A stretch of DNA of 64,000 nucleotides. Source: an uncultured Pelagibacteraceae bacterium (GTDB lineage Bacteria; Pseudomonadota; Alphaproteobacteria; Pelagibacterales; Pelagibacteraceae). The position numbers were made by a program, and so were the translations under genes. Every line of letters begins with the position of its first letter. Position 1 is the first letter of the stretch. The notes below the pieces were generated by a model. It was not told the DNA's origin. It did no database searches and saw only the letters and a list, made by a program, of their open reading frames with translations. Where the stretch lies: assembly GCA_902631535.1 (NCBI GenBank), contig CACOYX010000001.1:1-64000 (forward strand). The letters are read 5' to 3'. Shown piece by piece: positions 1 to 6,948 of this stretch.

Positions 1-1051
1 AATTATGGGAATATATTTACCTTTGATGCTGATAATATTTTATTTTTTAGAATATTTAATTCAAAATTTTACCTTTAAAATTTTTTTATATAATTCAATT
101 AAAGTATTAATTCTTTTTTACTTTTTTTTACTTCTACACTATCCTTATTTATGGGAACTAAATATTTTTGAATTAAAAAAATGGTTTCAGAATTTTTTTT
201 ATTGGATGGATATTGAGCTTCTTTTTAATGGTAATTATTACACGATTAAATATCTTCCAAGATCATATCTACCTACCTGGATAATAATTTCAACACCACC
301 TATAATATTAATACTTTTTTTCTTAGGTTTCTACGAAGTAACTAAGACAATTATTAAAAGGATTTTCTCAATTGATTTTGTTAAAAAAAATAACAAAAAA
401 GGTGATTTATGGAGTTCGTTAAATGAAAAAAAAGATTTGTTTATTTTTATAAGTTTTTTCAGTTTTTTGTCGTACGCAATCTTATTGAATGTAGCAATGC
501 TAAGTGGGTGGCGTCATTTTTATTTTTTGCATATATTCATAATATATCTAGCCACTATAGGTTTAAATTACGTATACAAAAATTTTTTTAGAAACGTAAA
601 TCTAAAAATTATTTATTTAGTATCTTTTTTGATTGCTATTAATTTGATTCATGTAAATTATAGGTTCCACCCTTACCAAAGTTTATATTTTAATGACTTT
701 CTGAACTCTAGTATGATAAAAAAATTTCAAGTTGACACACCTAATTTAAGTCGTGCAGATGCCTTAAAATTTATAATTAAAAATGAAGACCCAAATAAAG
801 AAAGAATTTTCGTTGCAAATGCATCATGGACACCTTTGTATAATGGCAAAGATATGCTAGAAAAACATGAACAAGATAAATTAATATTTGTAGGTCAAGA
901 ATTTGAACAAGCAGACTATATTTATACCAATTATGTTTTTAAATCTGATGAAAAATATAATAAAAATTATAAAATACCTAAAAAATTCGACAAAATTCAA
1001 GATTTTAGATTAAATGATGTTCTAGTTTATTCTATTTATAAAAGAAAGTAA
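1..1051 (+). CDS. Glycosyltransferase-39-like integral membrane protein, C-terminal part (partial)
   Basis: The reading frame is open to the left edge, so the ATG at 5 is probably internal and the gene starts upstream. The visible 348 residues hold several hydrophobic helices (about 5-25, 30-50, 95-110, 145-165, 175-195, 205-220) followed by a soluble tail of about 110 residues. The 'WRHFYFLH' stretch at a helix start and a 'YLPTW' segment resemble the C-terminal half of polyprenol-phosphate-sugar (PMT/ArnT-type, GT39) glycosyltransferases. The catalytic loop would lie upstream and cannot be seen, so substrate and activity are unknown. It probably works in the inner membrane on cell-surface sugars. 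The family call is moderate and the hydrophobic topology is certain. Confidence 0.55.
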   Translation, partial: IMGIYLPLMLIIFYFLEYLIQNFTFKIFLYNSIKVLILFYFFLLLHYPYLWELNIFELKKWFQNFFYWMDIELLFNGNYYTIKYLPRSYLPTWIIISTPPIILILFFLGFYEVTKTIIKRIFSIDFVKKNNKKGDLWSSLNEKKDLFIFISFFSFLSYAILLNVAMLSGWRHFYFLHIFIIYLATIGLNYVYKNFFRNVNLKIIYLVSFLIAINLIHVNYRFHPYQSLYFNDFLNSSMIKKFQVDTPNLSRADALKFIIKNEDPNKERIFVANASWTPLYNGKDMLEKHEQDKLIFVGQEFEQADYIYTNYVFKSDEKYNKNYKIPKKFDKIQDFRLNDVLVYSIYKRK

Positions 1052-1055
1052 TAAA

Positions 1056-1319
1056 ATGAGAGAATTTGTTTATAAAATGATAATATTTTTTATCTTTATA
1101 TTTTTTTTATATCATTCTACCATTGGTTATACAATTTATAAATTTCAGAATAAAATATATTCATCCTTAGATAAAAAAGCAGTTGGCGATTTTAAAGATA
1201 AATTAAGAAATGAAATTAAAGATTCATTAAAAAAAGATAAAATTTTGAAAGATGAAGATGCACTATTATTGAGAAATTTAATAGATAAATTGAGTTTTGA
1301 AATTAAGAGCGCAAAATAA
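1056..1319 (+). CDS. Small membrane-anchored protein of unknown function (87 aa)
   Basis: It starts 4 bp after the preceding membrane gene, so the two are probably co-transcribed. The product has one N-terminal hydrophobic helix (about residues 6-28) and then a short lysine- and acid-rich, probably helical tail ending in 'LIDKLSFEIKSAK'. I do not recognise a family. The topology suggests an inner-membrane protein with about 55 residues on one face. The opposite-strand ORF at 1145-1354 is a shadow. It is supported by position and by a composition like its neighbours, not by homology. Confidence 0.6.
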   Translation: MREFVYKMIIFFIFIFFLYHSTIGYTIYKFQNKIYSSLDKKAVGDFKDKLRNEIKDSLKKDKILKDEDALLLRNLIDKLSFEIKSAK

Positions 1320-1475
1320 TTAAATTTCAAAATTATAATAAAAAAATAATGCAAATTTTTTTTATTTATGCTATGAGAAACATAATTATTAATCGCACAA
1401 ATATTATAAACTAAACAAATTTGTTACTCAAAAAATAAAAAAAAATTTTTATAAAAAAAGAGGATGAAATAAATT
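1320..1475 (+). promoter_or_regulatory. gap upstream region with a 12-bp palindrome and strong Shine-Dalgarno
   Basis: This is 156 bp of very AT-rich non-coding DNA. It contains the perfect palindrome AACAAATTTGTT at 1414-1425, and an AAAGAGGATG ribosome-binding site at about 1458-1467 that fixes the gap start at 1476. A TATTAT/TATAAA stretch near 1403-1410 could be a -10 box. No riboswitch fold was recognised. In such AT-rich DNA the palindrome may be chance. Confidence 0.35.
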
Positions 1476-2480
1476 ATGATTAAAGTTGGTATAAACGGCT
1501 TTGGAAGAATAGGTAGGTTAATTTTAAGGGCTATTTTAGAAAATTATGAGGGTAAAATTCGAGTTGTCGGTATAAACGATCTTGGTTCAATTGAAGCTAA
1601 TGCACATTTAATAAAATTTGATAGCACTCATGGAACATTGTCTCAACAAGTAAAAACTTCACCCGAAGGATTTCAGATTGGTGATCAAAACATTAAAGTT
1701 TTTGCAGAAAAAGATCCTGCTAAATTACCATGGGGTAAAATTGGTGCAGATGTTGTTTTAGAATGCACAGGTTTCTTTTTAGACAAAACCTCTGCAGGAA
1801 AACATATCGAAGCTGGTGCTAAAAAAGTAATTATTTCTGCGCCTGCCAAAGAAGTTGATTTTACAGTTGTTCAAGGAGTCAATAGTAAAGAACTTAAAAA
1901 AGATCACAATATAATTTCAAACGGATCATGTACAACCAATTGTCTTGCTCCGGTAGCAATGGTTTTAGAAAACACTTTTGGAATTGAGTATGGCTACATG
2001 ACCACAATTCATAGTTATACCGGTGATCAAAAATTATTAGATACACTTCATAAGGACCTTAGAAGAGCAAGAGCTTCAGGTGATTCAATGATACCGACAT
2101 CTACAGGTGCAGCAAAAGCAATGAGTCTTGTTTTACCGAGTTTAAAGGGTAAATTAGATGGCACTGCTATAAGAGTACCTACGCCTAACGTATCTTTAAT
2201 TGATCTAACTTTTGTACCGAATAAGGAAGTAACAGCTGAAAGTATTAATGACGCGATGAGTAAAGCTGCCAACGGCTCTCTTAAAGGTATTTTAGCAATA
2301 AATTCAGCTCCATTAGTTTCTAAAGATTTTAATCATAATTCGCATAGTTCAATTTTTGATTTAACCCAAACTCAAGTTATAAAAGGAAAATTTAGCAGAG
2401 TACTTTCCTGGTATGATAATGAGTGGGGATTCTCAAACAGAATGTGTGATACAACTATTCAGATTGCTAATTTAATTTAG
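1476..2480 (+). CDS. gap: Glyceraldehyde-3-phosphate dehydrogenase
   Basis: Catalyses the NAD(P)-dependent oxidative phosphorylation of glyceraldehyde-3-phosphate to 1,3-bisphosphoglycerate, or the reverse, in the cytoplasm. The N-terminal Rossmann motif is 'NGFGRIGRL' (residues 7-15), the active-site cysteine lies in 'SNGSCTTNC' (about 147-155), and the C-terminal 'SWYDNEWGFSNR' is typical. The 334-residue length is normal. A strong Shine-Dalgarno precedes the start. It converges on the pyk pair, and its stop codon overlaps the end of the 56-aa gene on the other strand by 4 bp. With pyk it makes this a central-carbon locus. Confidence 0.97.
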   Translation: MIKVGINGFGRIGRLILRAILENYEGKIRVVGINDLGSIEANAHLIKFDSTHGTLSQQVKTSPEGFQIGDQNIKVFAEKDPAKLPWGKIGADVVLECTGFFLDKTSAGKHIEAGAKKVIISAPAKEVDFTVVQGVNSKELKKDHNIISNGSCTTNCLAPVAMVLENTFGIEYGYMTTIHSYTGDQKLLDTLHKDLRRARASGDSMIPTSTGAAKAMSLVLPSLKGKLDGTAIRVPTPNVSLIDLTFVPNKEVTAESINDAMSKAANGSLKGILAINSAPLVSKDFNHNSHSSIFDLTQTQVIKGKFSRVLSWYDNEWGFSNRMCDTTIQIANLI

Positions 2481-2647
2481 CTTTTATTTTTTTCAGCTTC
2501 CTCAATTAGTTTCAAAGTATCTTTTGGAATATTTGATCTGTCAAGCTTAGGTGAAACTTTAAAACCTTTATCTTTTTTTTCTTTTTTTATTTTTTGAAGA
2601 TCTTCAACTGCGGATAGGATCTCTTCAATACTATAAATATTTTCCAT
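2477..2647 (-). CDS. 56-aa acidic/lysine-rich microprotein coupled to pyk (not in ORF track)
   Basis: Read from the minus strand, starting MENIYSIEEILSAVEDL and ending in EEAEKNKS. Its ATG overlaps the pyk stop in a TGATG junction, which implies translational coupling, and its stop overlaps the gap stop on the opposite strand by 4 bp. It fills the whole pyk-gap gap. The first 20 residues could form an amphipathic helix, and a lysine-rich linker and a second short helix follow. No family recognised. It could be a soluble regulator or partner of pyruvate kinase, but only the position suggests this. Confidence 0.6.
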   Translation of the reverse strand: MENIYSIEEILSAVEDLQKIKKEKKDKGFKVSPKLDRSNIPKDTLKLIEEAEKNKS

Positions 2648-4059
2648 CAGGAACCCACTTTATAGAGCCTGATCATATTTGTCATCCCAGCCTTTCCAAA
2701 AGGCAATCCTGCTGTTATTACTACGAAATCATTTTTTTTTATAAATTTTAGCTTTCTAATAATTTCTTTTGAAATTGACATCATATCTTTCCATCCATTT
2801 GCATCCCTACTATTAATAGATTGAACACCCCAAAGTAATGATACTTGTCTACTTACATTAATATTTGGTGAAATTGTAACTATTTTAGCTGCAGGGCGCA
2901 TTGCCGAAACTAGTTTTGCCGACTTGCCAGAGTTAGAGAATACGATTATAGCTTTCACATTTGGATTATAAGCAATGTCTTTAACAGAAAGAAGTATAGA
3001 TTTCACAGGGTCCTTATTTGTAATTATAGAATTTTTAAAATCTTCGATGTGTTCCTTTTTGTATTTTTCAGTTGAAAGAATGGTTTTACTCATTGTAGAA
3101 ACTGCTTGTGCTGGAAATTTGCCAACTGCAGCTTCAGCAGATAACATTACAGTGTCAGCTCCTTGAAAAATTGCAGTTGCAATATCATTAATCTCTGCAC
3201 GTGTAGCAGTATTATTTTCAATCATACTTTCAAGCATTTGAGTAGCCACGATTACGGATTTTGAAAATTGAGAACATTTTTTTATTAAGCTTAATTGTAC
3301 TTTTGGAACCTCGCTATGACCAATTTCAATTGCTAGATCACCCCTAGCTATCATTATCGTGTCAGCGGCCTTAATAATTTTGGTTATATTTCTTAAAGCT
3401 AATTTATTCTCAATTTTAGCTATAATTCCAACGTCTTTTTTTAAAATTCTTCTTGTTTCTAATATAATTTTTTCATTTTGTAGGTATGATAAAGCTATCC
3501 AATTAAATCCTAATCTGGTTGCTTCTTTAATGTCTTTGCGATCTTTAGGCGTTAACCTGTTAAAAGGAACCTCAATTTTTGGAATATGAACACTTTTATT
3601 ACTATTTAGTAGGCAGTTTTGACTCTTACATTTTGTTATTATTTGATTATTTTTGTTTCCTAATACAATAAAAATATATTTTCCATCATCTATAAGAATC
3701 TTGTTACCTTTTTTAATTTTTTTTAGAATTGATGGAAAAGGAAATTTTACTCTTTTATTATCTCCTTTATTATTTTTATTATCAAAAATATACTTTTGAT
3801 TGAATTTAATTTTAATATTTTTACTTTTTAATTCTCCAATTCTCAACTTAACACCCTGTAAATCTGCGATGATAGGGATATGTTTTCTTTTATTTTTTTC
3901 GATTTTTCTTATTCTAGCAATTATTTTACTAATACCTTTTGTATTATGACTAAAATTTACTCTAAAAGCGTCTACACCTAAATCTACGATTTTTCTCAAT
4001 TTATTTTCGCTGTAAATCGAAGGGCCCAAAGTTGCGATAATCTTGGCTTTTTTTTCCAT
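2647..4059 (-). CDS. pyk: Pyruvate kinase
   Basis: Transfers phosphate from phosphoenolpyruvate to ADP, giving pyruvate and ATP, the last step of glycolysis. Diagnostic segments are 'ATLGPS' near residue 9, 'FRVNFSH' near 33, 'IADLQGVKLRIG' near 64, the substrate/metal loop 'IARGDLAIEIG' (about 236), and 'ATQMLESM' (about 268). The 470-aa length fits a bacterial enzyme with A, B and C domains. It is divergent from the hydratase-family gene with only 29 bp between starts. A 56-aa gene overlaps its stop codon. Confidence 0.96.
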   Translation of the reverse strand: MEKKAKIIATLGPSIYSENKLRKIVDLGVDAFRVNFSHNTKGISKIIARIRKIEKNKRKHIPIIADLQGVKLRIGELKSKNIKIKFNQKYIFDNKNNKGDNKRVKFPFPSILKKIKKGNKILIDDGKYIFIVLGNKNNQIITKCKSQNCLLNSNKSVHIPKIEVPFNRLTPKDRKDIKEATRLGFNWIALSYLQNEKIILETRRILKKDVGIIAKIENKLALRNITKIIKAADTIMIARGDLAIEIGHSEVPKVQLSLIKKCSQFSKSVIVATQMLESMIENNTATRAEINDIATAIFQGADTVMLSAEAAVGKFPAQAVSTMSKTILSTEKYKKEHIEDFKNSIITNKDPVKSILLSVKDIAYNPNVKAIIVFSNSGKSAKLVSAMRPAAKIVTISPNINVSRQVSLLWGVQSINSRDANGWKDMMSISKEIIRKLKFIKKNDFVVITAGLPFGKAGMTNMIRLYKVGS

Positions 4060-4088
4060 TTATTAATTAATATGTTATAACATTTTAT
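4060..4088. promoter_or_regulatory. Divergent 29-bp pyk / hydratase control region with palindrome ATGTTATAACAT
   Basis: A perfect 12-bp palindrome sits at 4072-4083, squarely between the two start codons, in a 29-bp spacer that must serve both genes. The core resembles the Zur operator core (TGTTATAACA) known from proteobacteria, but neither flanking gene is a zinc gene. The resemblance may be coincidental in AT-rich DNA. Confidence 0.3.
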
Positions 4089-4865
4089 ATGGTAAATAAA
4101 AATATGAATTTATTAGCAAATAAGCTTGTTAAGGCTTTTATTAAAAATAAGTTAATAGCACCTTTACCCTCCCTATATGTAAAAAATATGAAAAATGCAG
4201 AAAAGTTTAGAAAACTTTGTGAAAGTAAAATTAAAAAACCTGTTAGTGGATTTAAAGCAGCAGGCACAGGTATTCCTGTTCTAAAAAAATTAAAAGAAAA
4301 AGAACCGTTTTATGCAACTGTATATAAACACAATGTATTAAAAAATAAAAAAACTGTAAAAATAAATAAATTTACTATGGGTATCGAATTAGAAGTTTGC
4401 TATTTGATAAAAAAAAATTTCTTCGATTTAAAACAAAAAGCCACTAAAAAAAATATAAAAAAATTTATAACCCACATCGCTCCTTGTATTGAGGTTGTTG
4501 GCTACAGACAAAAGAAGAAAGGTATAAAAAGTCTTGGCGATTTGTGTTCTGATTTTGGTGCTAACGTAAAATTTGTTATTGGTCCTAAAAAAAAATTTAA
4601 AAATCAAAATGTAAAGAATCTTAAAACTAATATTTACAATAAAAAAATTAATCAATCGGTATATGGTAATACAAATACTGTTTATGTTGACCCAATAAAT
4701 TCTTTAAGATTTGTACTATCTAAATTACAAAAAGATAAAATTAAATTAAATAAAGATTTTTATGTTTTCACAGGCTCCACTGTTGGCGTTGTACCTATTC
4801 TAGGAAAAGGATTCTACAAAGGAGTGATTAAAAATATAGGGTCTGTTGAAAGTAGAATTAATTAG
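4089..4865 (+). CDS. 2-keto-4-pentenoate hydratase / fumarylacetoacetate-hydrolase-family protein
   Basis: 258 residues with the layout of the MhpD hydratase/decarboxylase branch of the FAH superfamily: a metal-site segment 'GIELEVCYLI' (about residues 98-107), then 'IAPCIEVVGYR' (about 130-140), 'LGDLCSDFGANVKFVIG' (about 149-165) and a C-terminal 'IKNIGSVESRI'. Members hydrate 2-oxo-pent-4-enoates or decarboxylate related oxo-acids using a divalent metal. No other meta-cleavage pathway gene is nearby, so the substrate is unknown. An internal Met at residue 6 (4104) is an alternative start. The last 8 bp overlap the convergent small gene. Confidence 0.75.
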   Translation: MVNKNMNLLANKLVKAFIKNKLIAPLPSLYVKNMKNAEKFRKLCESKIKKPVSGFKAAGTGIPVLKKLKEKEPFYATVYKHNVLKNKKTVKINKFTMGIELEVCYLIKKNFFDLKQKATKKNIKKFITHIAPCIEVVGYRQKKKGIKSLGDLCSDFGANVKFVIGPKKKFKNQNVKNLKTNIYNKKINQSVYGNTNTVYVDPINSLRFVLSKLQKDKIKLNKDFYVFTGSTVGVVPILGKGFYKGVIKNIGSVESRIN

Positions 4866-5073
4866 TCAAAAAGTAACCACCCACTAAAATAAACGAGAGT
4901 ATAGTAATTAGTCTAATATTTTTAATTAGTTTAATTTTTTTTTCACTACTTACTTTTCTTTGAGATAAGAAATAGATGTTTGATTGTGCTTTTTGCCTAA
5001 ATTTTGGTCGCAAAGGGTTAGGTATAGTCTTATTTTTTATTACTTTAAATTTTTTTGGATTTATTTGATGCAC
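4858..5073 (-). CDS. Small C-terminally anchored membrane protein (71 aa), unknown function
   Basis: This ORF uses a GTG start. The N-terminal 50 residues are basic with proline and arginine ('IPNPLRPKFRQ'), and a single hydrophobic helix ('LITILSFILVGGYFL') ends the protein. Its end overlaps the upstream convergent gene by 8 bp, the pattern seen at other real convergent junctions here. The composition is protein-like. No family is recognised, and there is no independent support such as a clear Shine-Dalgarno. Confidence 0.45.
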   Translation of the reverse strand: MHQINPKKFKVIKNKTIPNPLRPKFRQKAQSNIYFLSQRKVSSEKKIKLIKNIRLITILSFILVGGYFLTN

Positions 5074-5150
5074 TACTTATTAAACTCTATTTTCAATATA
5101 CAGGCAACTTTTAGTTGCGCATACTCAGCATTTGACCTGGTGCGACATTA

Positions 5151-5199
5151 TTGCAAATGATAATCATTCGCAAATTATTGTAACTGATAATCATTATCA
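5151..5199 (+). promoter_or_regulatory. Tandem Fur-type iron boxes upstream of futA
   Basis: Two palindromes sit side by side. The first is 23 bp at 5151-5173 (ttgcaaatgataatcattcg...), symmetric except for two paired positions and the centre. The second is TGATAATCATTATCA at 5185-5199. Both contain the GATAATCATT core of the classical Fur box, and they end about 16 bp before the futA start. Fur-family repression under iron sufficiency follows from the motif and from the gene downstream; Fur itself is not in the window. Confidence 0.8.
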
Positions 5200-5215
5200 A
5201 CAAACGAGGGAAATA

Positions 5216-6235
5216 ATGAAAAAGTCAATAATAATTAGCTATTTATTTTTAGTTGCATTCGCAAGCAGCTTGTTCGCGAATGAGGTTAATATATTTAGCG
5301 CCAGGCATTATGACTCAGATGTTCAACTTTATGAAAAGTTCACTGCAAAAACAGGAATTAAAGTAAACGTTGTGTCTGGTAAGTCAGGTGCTTTAGAAAA
5401 AAGGATAATTGAAGAGGGAGCAGACAGTAAAGCAGATCTTTACATTACTGCAGATGCTGGAAGATTAGGTGCTTTCGAAGCAAACCTTCAGGGTGGACTA
5501 ACAAGTTCAACTATCAAAAATGCTGTTCCAAGCAATTTTAGAACATCAAAATGGACTGGTATTGCGAAGAGAGCTAGGATTGTCTACTTTGCTCCAGAAA
5601 GAGTAAGTGGTTCAGAATTATCTGGTTTAACTTATGAAAGTTTAGCTGATCCTAAATGGAAAGGTAGACTAGTAATAAGAGCCTCAAATAATATCTACAA
5701 TCAATCACTAGTAGCTTCATTAATTAAAAATAATGGAAAAGGAAAAGTAGCTGATTGGTCTAAAGGTATGGTTTCTAATATGGCAAGGTCGCCTAAAGGA
5801 AATGATAGAGCTCAAATACTAGCTGTTGCCGCAGGAGAAGCAGACATAGCAGTAGCCAATACTTATTATCTAGCTCTTATGTTGTCTGGAAAAAAAGGCC
5901 CAGAACAGCAAGCAGCTGCCAAAAAAGTAAAACCTTTTTTTCCAAATCAAGATGGAAGAGGAACTCATATGAACATTAGTGGTGCAGGACTAGTAAAAGG
6001 AGCACCGAATAAAGCTAATGCGATAAAATTAGTTGAGTTCTTATTAAGTGAGGAAGCTCAAAATCATATTGTAAATAATACTTTTGAGTATCCAATGATA
6101 AAAGGTGTGTCTCCACATCCACTTGTTGTAAATATGGGATTAGATTTTAAACAAGATCTAAAAACAAAAGTTGTTAATTACGGAAAAAGACAAGCAGATG
6201 CTTTAGAAGTAATGACAGCAGCAGGCTGGAAGTAG
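5216..6235 (+). CDS. futA: Ferric iron ABC transporter periplasmic binding protein (FutA/FbpA type)
   Basis: Captures Fe(III) in the periplasm for the AfuBC-type transporter encoded just downstream. The listed ORF begins at 5132, but that start lies inside the operator region. The ATG at 5216 has a CGAGGG ribosome-binding site and opens a clean signal peptide, 'MKKSIIISYLFLVAFASSLFA'. The mature part begins with the FutA-type 'IFSARHYDSD' segment, and a twin tyrosine in 'ANTYYLA' matches the iron-binding tyrosines of the family. 339 residues is normal. Studies of Pelagibacter iron limitation identify this type of gene (sfuC) as the iron-responsive one. It leads the iron operon. Confidence 0.93.
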   Translation: MKKSIIISYLFLVAFASSLFANEVNIFSARHYDSDVQLYEKFTAKTGIKVNVVSGKSGALEKRIIEEGADSKADLYITADAGRLGAFEANLQGGLTSSTIKNAVPSNFRTSKWTGIAKRARIVYFAPERVSGSELSGLTYESLADPKWKGRLVIRASNNIYNQSLVASLIKNNGKGKVADWSKGMVSNMARSPKGNDRAQILAVAAGEADIAVANTYYLALMLSGKKGPEQQAAAKKVKPFFPNQDGRGTHMNISGAGLVKGAPNKANAIKLVEFLLSEEAQNHIVNNTFEYPMIKGVSPHPLVVNMGLDFKQDLKTKVVNYGKRQADALEVMTAAGWK

Positions 6236-6245
6236 TTGTTAATTT

Positions 6246-6416
6246 ATGAGGCGAATAACAAAAAAAGAAATTAACTTAAATAAGTTAAAAATAGGTTGTT
6301 CGCCTTGTATGGCTGAGGCAAAAAAAATGGAACAAAAAATTTCAAATAGAAAAGTTTCAGAAATTAAAATTGAAGAAGTTAAAATGATTGTGTCTTCAAT
6401 GTTTAAAAAAGATTGA
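6246..6416 (+). CDS. 56-aa CxxC microprotein within the iron operon (not in ORF track)
   Basis: The frame starts 10 bp after the futA stop and encodes 'MRRITKKEINLNKLKIGCSPC...' ending 'SSMFKKD'. The single CSPC motif (residues 18-21) could bind metal or form a redox disulfide, and the rest is basic and predicted helical. No signal peptide is visible, so it should be cytoplasmic. The opposite-strand ORF at 6239-6430 is its shadow. It lies between the iron-binding protein and a flavodoxin, so a role in iron or redox handling is a reasonable but unproven guess. No family recognised. Confidence 0.6.
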   Translation: MRRITKKEINLNKLKIGCSPCMAEAKKMEQKISNRKVSEIKIEEVKMIVSSMFKKD

Positions 6417-6420
6417 AAGT

Positions 6421-6430
6421 TTGACGTCAA
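6421..6430 (+). promoter_or_regulatory. TTGACGTCAA palindrome / possible internal -35
   Basis: A perfect 10-bp palindrome follows the CxxC gene stop by 4 bp. Its TTGACG could serve as a -35 for an internal promoter, with weak -10 candidates near 6441-6450. The alternative is an operator half or chance. It sits immediately before the long hairpin. Confidence 0.3.
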
Positions 6431-6488
6431 TTTCCCTGGTTTAAATGCTAGCTGAATTCTACACTCCAGCCGCTTTAACCAGGGAATT
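6429..6488 (+). ncRNA. Long imperfect hairpin (candidate cis-regulatory RNA) ahead of the flavodoxin
   Basis: The RNA can fold as AATT-CCCTGGTT-AAA-GC-GCTG, a 12-nt loop, then CAGC-GC-TTT-AACCAGGG-AATT. This gives about 21 base pairs interrupted only by one- or two-base bulges. It ends 10 nt before the flavodoxin ATG. No U-tract follows, so it is not a standard intrinsic terminator. No clear Shine-Dalgarno separates it from the start codon. It could be a processing or stability element, an attenuator or a translational switch. It matches no riboswitch class I recognise. Confidence 0.6.
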
Positions 6489-6498
6489 ATAAATTCAA

Positions 6499-6948
6499 AT
6501 GAAATTAGATATACTATACGCTACACAAACTGGAAACGCAGAGGAAGTCGCGCTAAACCTTAGTTCATTAGCAAAAAATCAAGGATTTATCGTAAATATA
6601 GATGAAATGAATAATTATACAATTGATCAATTTAGAAAATTAAAAAATGTTGCAATAGTGACTTCAACATACGGTAAGGGAGAAGTTCCCGAGATGGGCG
6701 TGGAATTCTGGAAAGATCTAGAGACTTCAAAAATCAAAATTAGCAAATTAAAATACGGCTTAATTGCATTAGGGGATAGATCCCACGAAATATTTTGCGG
6801 AGCAGGTAAAGCAATCTCAAAGAAATTAGACGAACTTGATAGTAAAAAGGTGATTGAAAATTTAGAATGTGATGGTGATACTGAAGGAACTCAAGAATGG
6901 AGTGTTAAATTTTTAGATATTTTAAAATCTAAATATCAAAATGACTAA
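6499..6948 (+). CDS. Flavodoxin-like FMN protein (CysJ/CPR-domain type)
   Basis: 149 residues forming a single flavodoxin domain. The phosphate-binding loop is 'YATQTGNAEEVA' (residues 7-18), then 'TSTYGKGEVPE' (about 55-65) and 'ALGDRSHEIFCGAGK' (about 91-105), which match the FMN domains of sulfite and cytochrome P450 reductases and MioC rather than classical long-chain flavodoxin. It should be a cytoplasmic one- or two-electron carrier. It is inserted between futA and the permease and overlaps the permease by 8 bp, so it is translated with the iron transporter. A role replacing Fe-S carriers or reducing incoming Fe(III) is inferred from that position. Confidence 0.88.
   Translation: MKLDILYATQTGNAEEVALNLSSLAKNQGFIVNIDEMNNYTIDQFRKLKNVAIVTSTYGKGEVPEMGVEFWKDLETSKIKISKLKYGLIALGDRSHEIFCGAGKAISKKLDELDSKKVIENLECDGDTEGTQEWSVKFLDILKSKYQND

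Noticed and set aside
5104-5118. Hairpin GCAACT-TTT-AGTTGC between the 71-aa gene and the Fur boxes
   Set aside because: Six base pairs, no T-tract and no clear position relative to a transcript; could be chance.
5132-5215. Tracked N-terminal extension of futA
   Set aside because: It covers the Fur palindromes and lacks a ribosome-binding site; the ATG at 5216 has one and opens a normal signal peptide.
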